Shown here: one piece after another, positions 63,794-64,000 of the stretch
Numbering within the stretch: position 1 is the stretch's first letter
Layout: each line of letters starts with the position of its first letter
Origin: Thiomicrorhabdus sp.
GTDB taxonomy: Bacteria > Pseudomonadota > Gammaproteobacteria > Thiomicrospirales > Thiomicrospiraceae
NCBI RefSeq assembly: GCF_963662555.1
Contig: NZ_OY759719.1
Span: 640,985 to 704,984 of the forward strand
Length of the DNA stretch: 64,000 nt
Direction: 5' to 3'
The notes under the pieces: generated by a model
Database searches by the model: none
The model's input: only the letters and a program-made list of their open reading frames with translations
Told to the model about the DNA's origin: nothing
Position numbers and translations under genes: made by a program

Positions 63794-64000
63794 CTATTTA
63801 ATCTGAAAACCAGAGACAATCGATTCGAGTTCATCAGCTTCGTTGTTTACGCTTTGAGCATTAACCGATAAGGTTTCTACTAAATGAGCGTTATGCTGAG
63901 TAGATTGGTCCATATTATTAATCGCCAAATTTACTTGGCTAATGCCATTAGCCTGTTCTTTACTGGCTGAGCTAATTTCAGAAACAATATCGTTTACCTC
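63794..64000 (-). CDS. Methyl-accepting chemotaxis protein, C-terminal end (truncated by window edge)
   Basis: The last 68 codons of a minus-strand gene read EVNDIVSEISSASKEQANGI, then SQVNLAINNMDQSTQHNAHL and end SGFQIK. This is the membrane-distal-to-C-terminal methylation helix region of an MCP signalling domain. The sensor part lies beyond the window. Confidence 0.88.
   Translation of the reverse strand, partial: EVNDIVSEISSASKEQANGISQVNLAINNMDQSTQHNAHLVETLSVNAQSVNNEADELESIVSGFQIK

Overview
The window is about 64 kb of AT-rich bacterial chromosome (roughly 40 % G+C by eye). The gene content (type II secretion GspN, MSHA-type pilus machinery, HemW, HemE, MutY-YggX, type B L31, an OlsF-like acyltransferase, EfpL, FetAB) fits a gammaproteobacterium. 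The general style resembles the sulfur-oxidising Thiomicrospira/Thiomicrorhabdus/Hydrogenovibrio group, but no rRNA is present and that placement is only an inference. I saw no tRNA or rRNA gene, insertion sequence, prophage or CRISPR array.

Region 1 (1-840) is the 3' part of gspN. Region 2 (935-22615) is the most distinctive part. A 7TM-DISM histidine kinase and an OmpR-family response regulator are followed by an unusual four-fold, 10-bp-phased GTCG array, and then by an uninterrupted operon of about 18.7 kb. The operon encodes an MSHA-like type IV pilus machine: PilO-, PilM/N- and PilP-like inner-membrane parts, a lipoprotein secretin, a TPR protein, an ExeA/MshM-like ATPase with a peptidoglycan-binding tail, an assembly ATPase and a platform protein. 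It also encodes seven prepilin-like proteins in two families. Three are compact subunits with a shared C-terminal Asp-rich signature. Four carry a cysteine-bracketed EF-hand-like loop, and three of those four have long Ala/Gly-rich hydrophobic and coiled-coil extensions ending in a common short C-terminal motif. One (746 aa) has Gln in place of the conserved Glu5. This operon is my best candidate for an undescribed system: a dedicated, two-component-controlled pilus with giant, possibly Ca2+-binding and membrane-active subunits.

Region 3 (22.9-64 kb) is mostly housekeeping in short operons: an MFS drug exporter, adk, a fructosamine-kinase-like protein, PBP1A, YicC, RdgB, a beta-CASP hydrolase, HemW, AsmA, TrmB, MutY-YggX, an EAL/HDOD signalling protein, HemE, a nuclease-like protein, L31, the trxA-rho pair, UvrD, the FetAB exporter, a rhodanese, an OlsF-like ornithine-lipid synthase, a hydrolase-TlpA fusion, a cation/proton antiporter, EfpL, patatin, Pgm, a TonB receptor with a small His/Cys protein ahead of it, a CbpA-like DnaJ, and the end of a chemotaxis receptor. 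Convergent genes are separated by clear intrinsic terminators.

Overlying this is a highly iterated palindrome with core CAGGCCTG, in full form TTACCAGGCCTGGTAA. It occurs about two dozen times, inside genes (in all three reading frames) and between them. It is almost absent from 0.85-25 kb, the stretch holding the pilus locus and the MFS gene. That suggests the pilus locus has a different history, or that the repeat marks the older chromosomal backbone.
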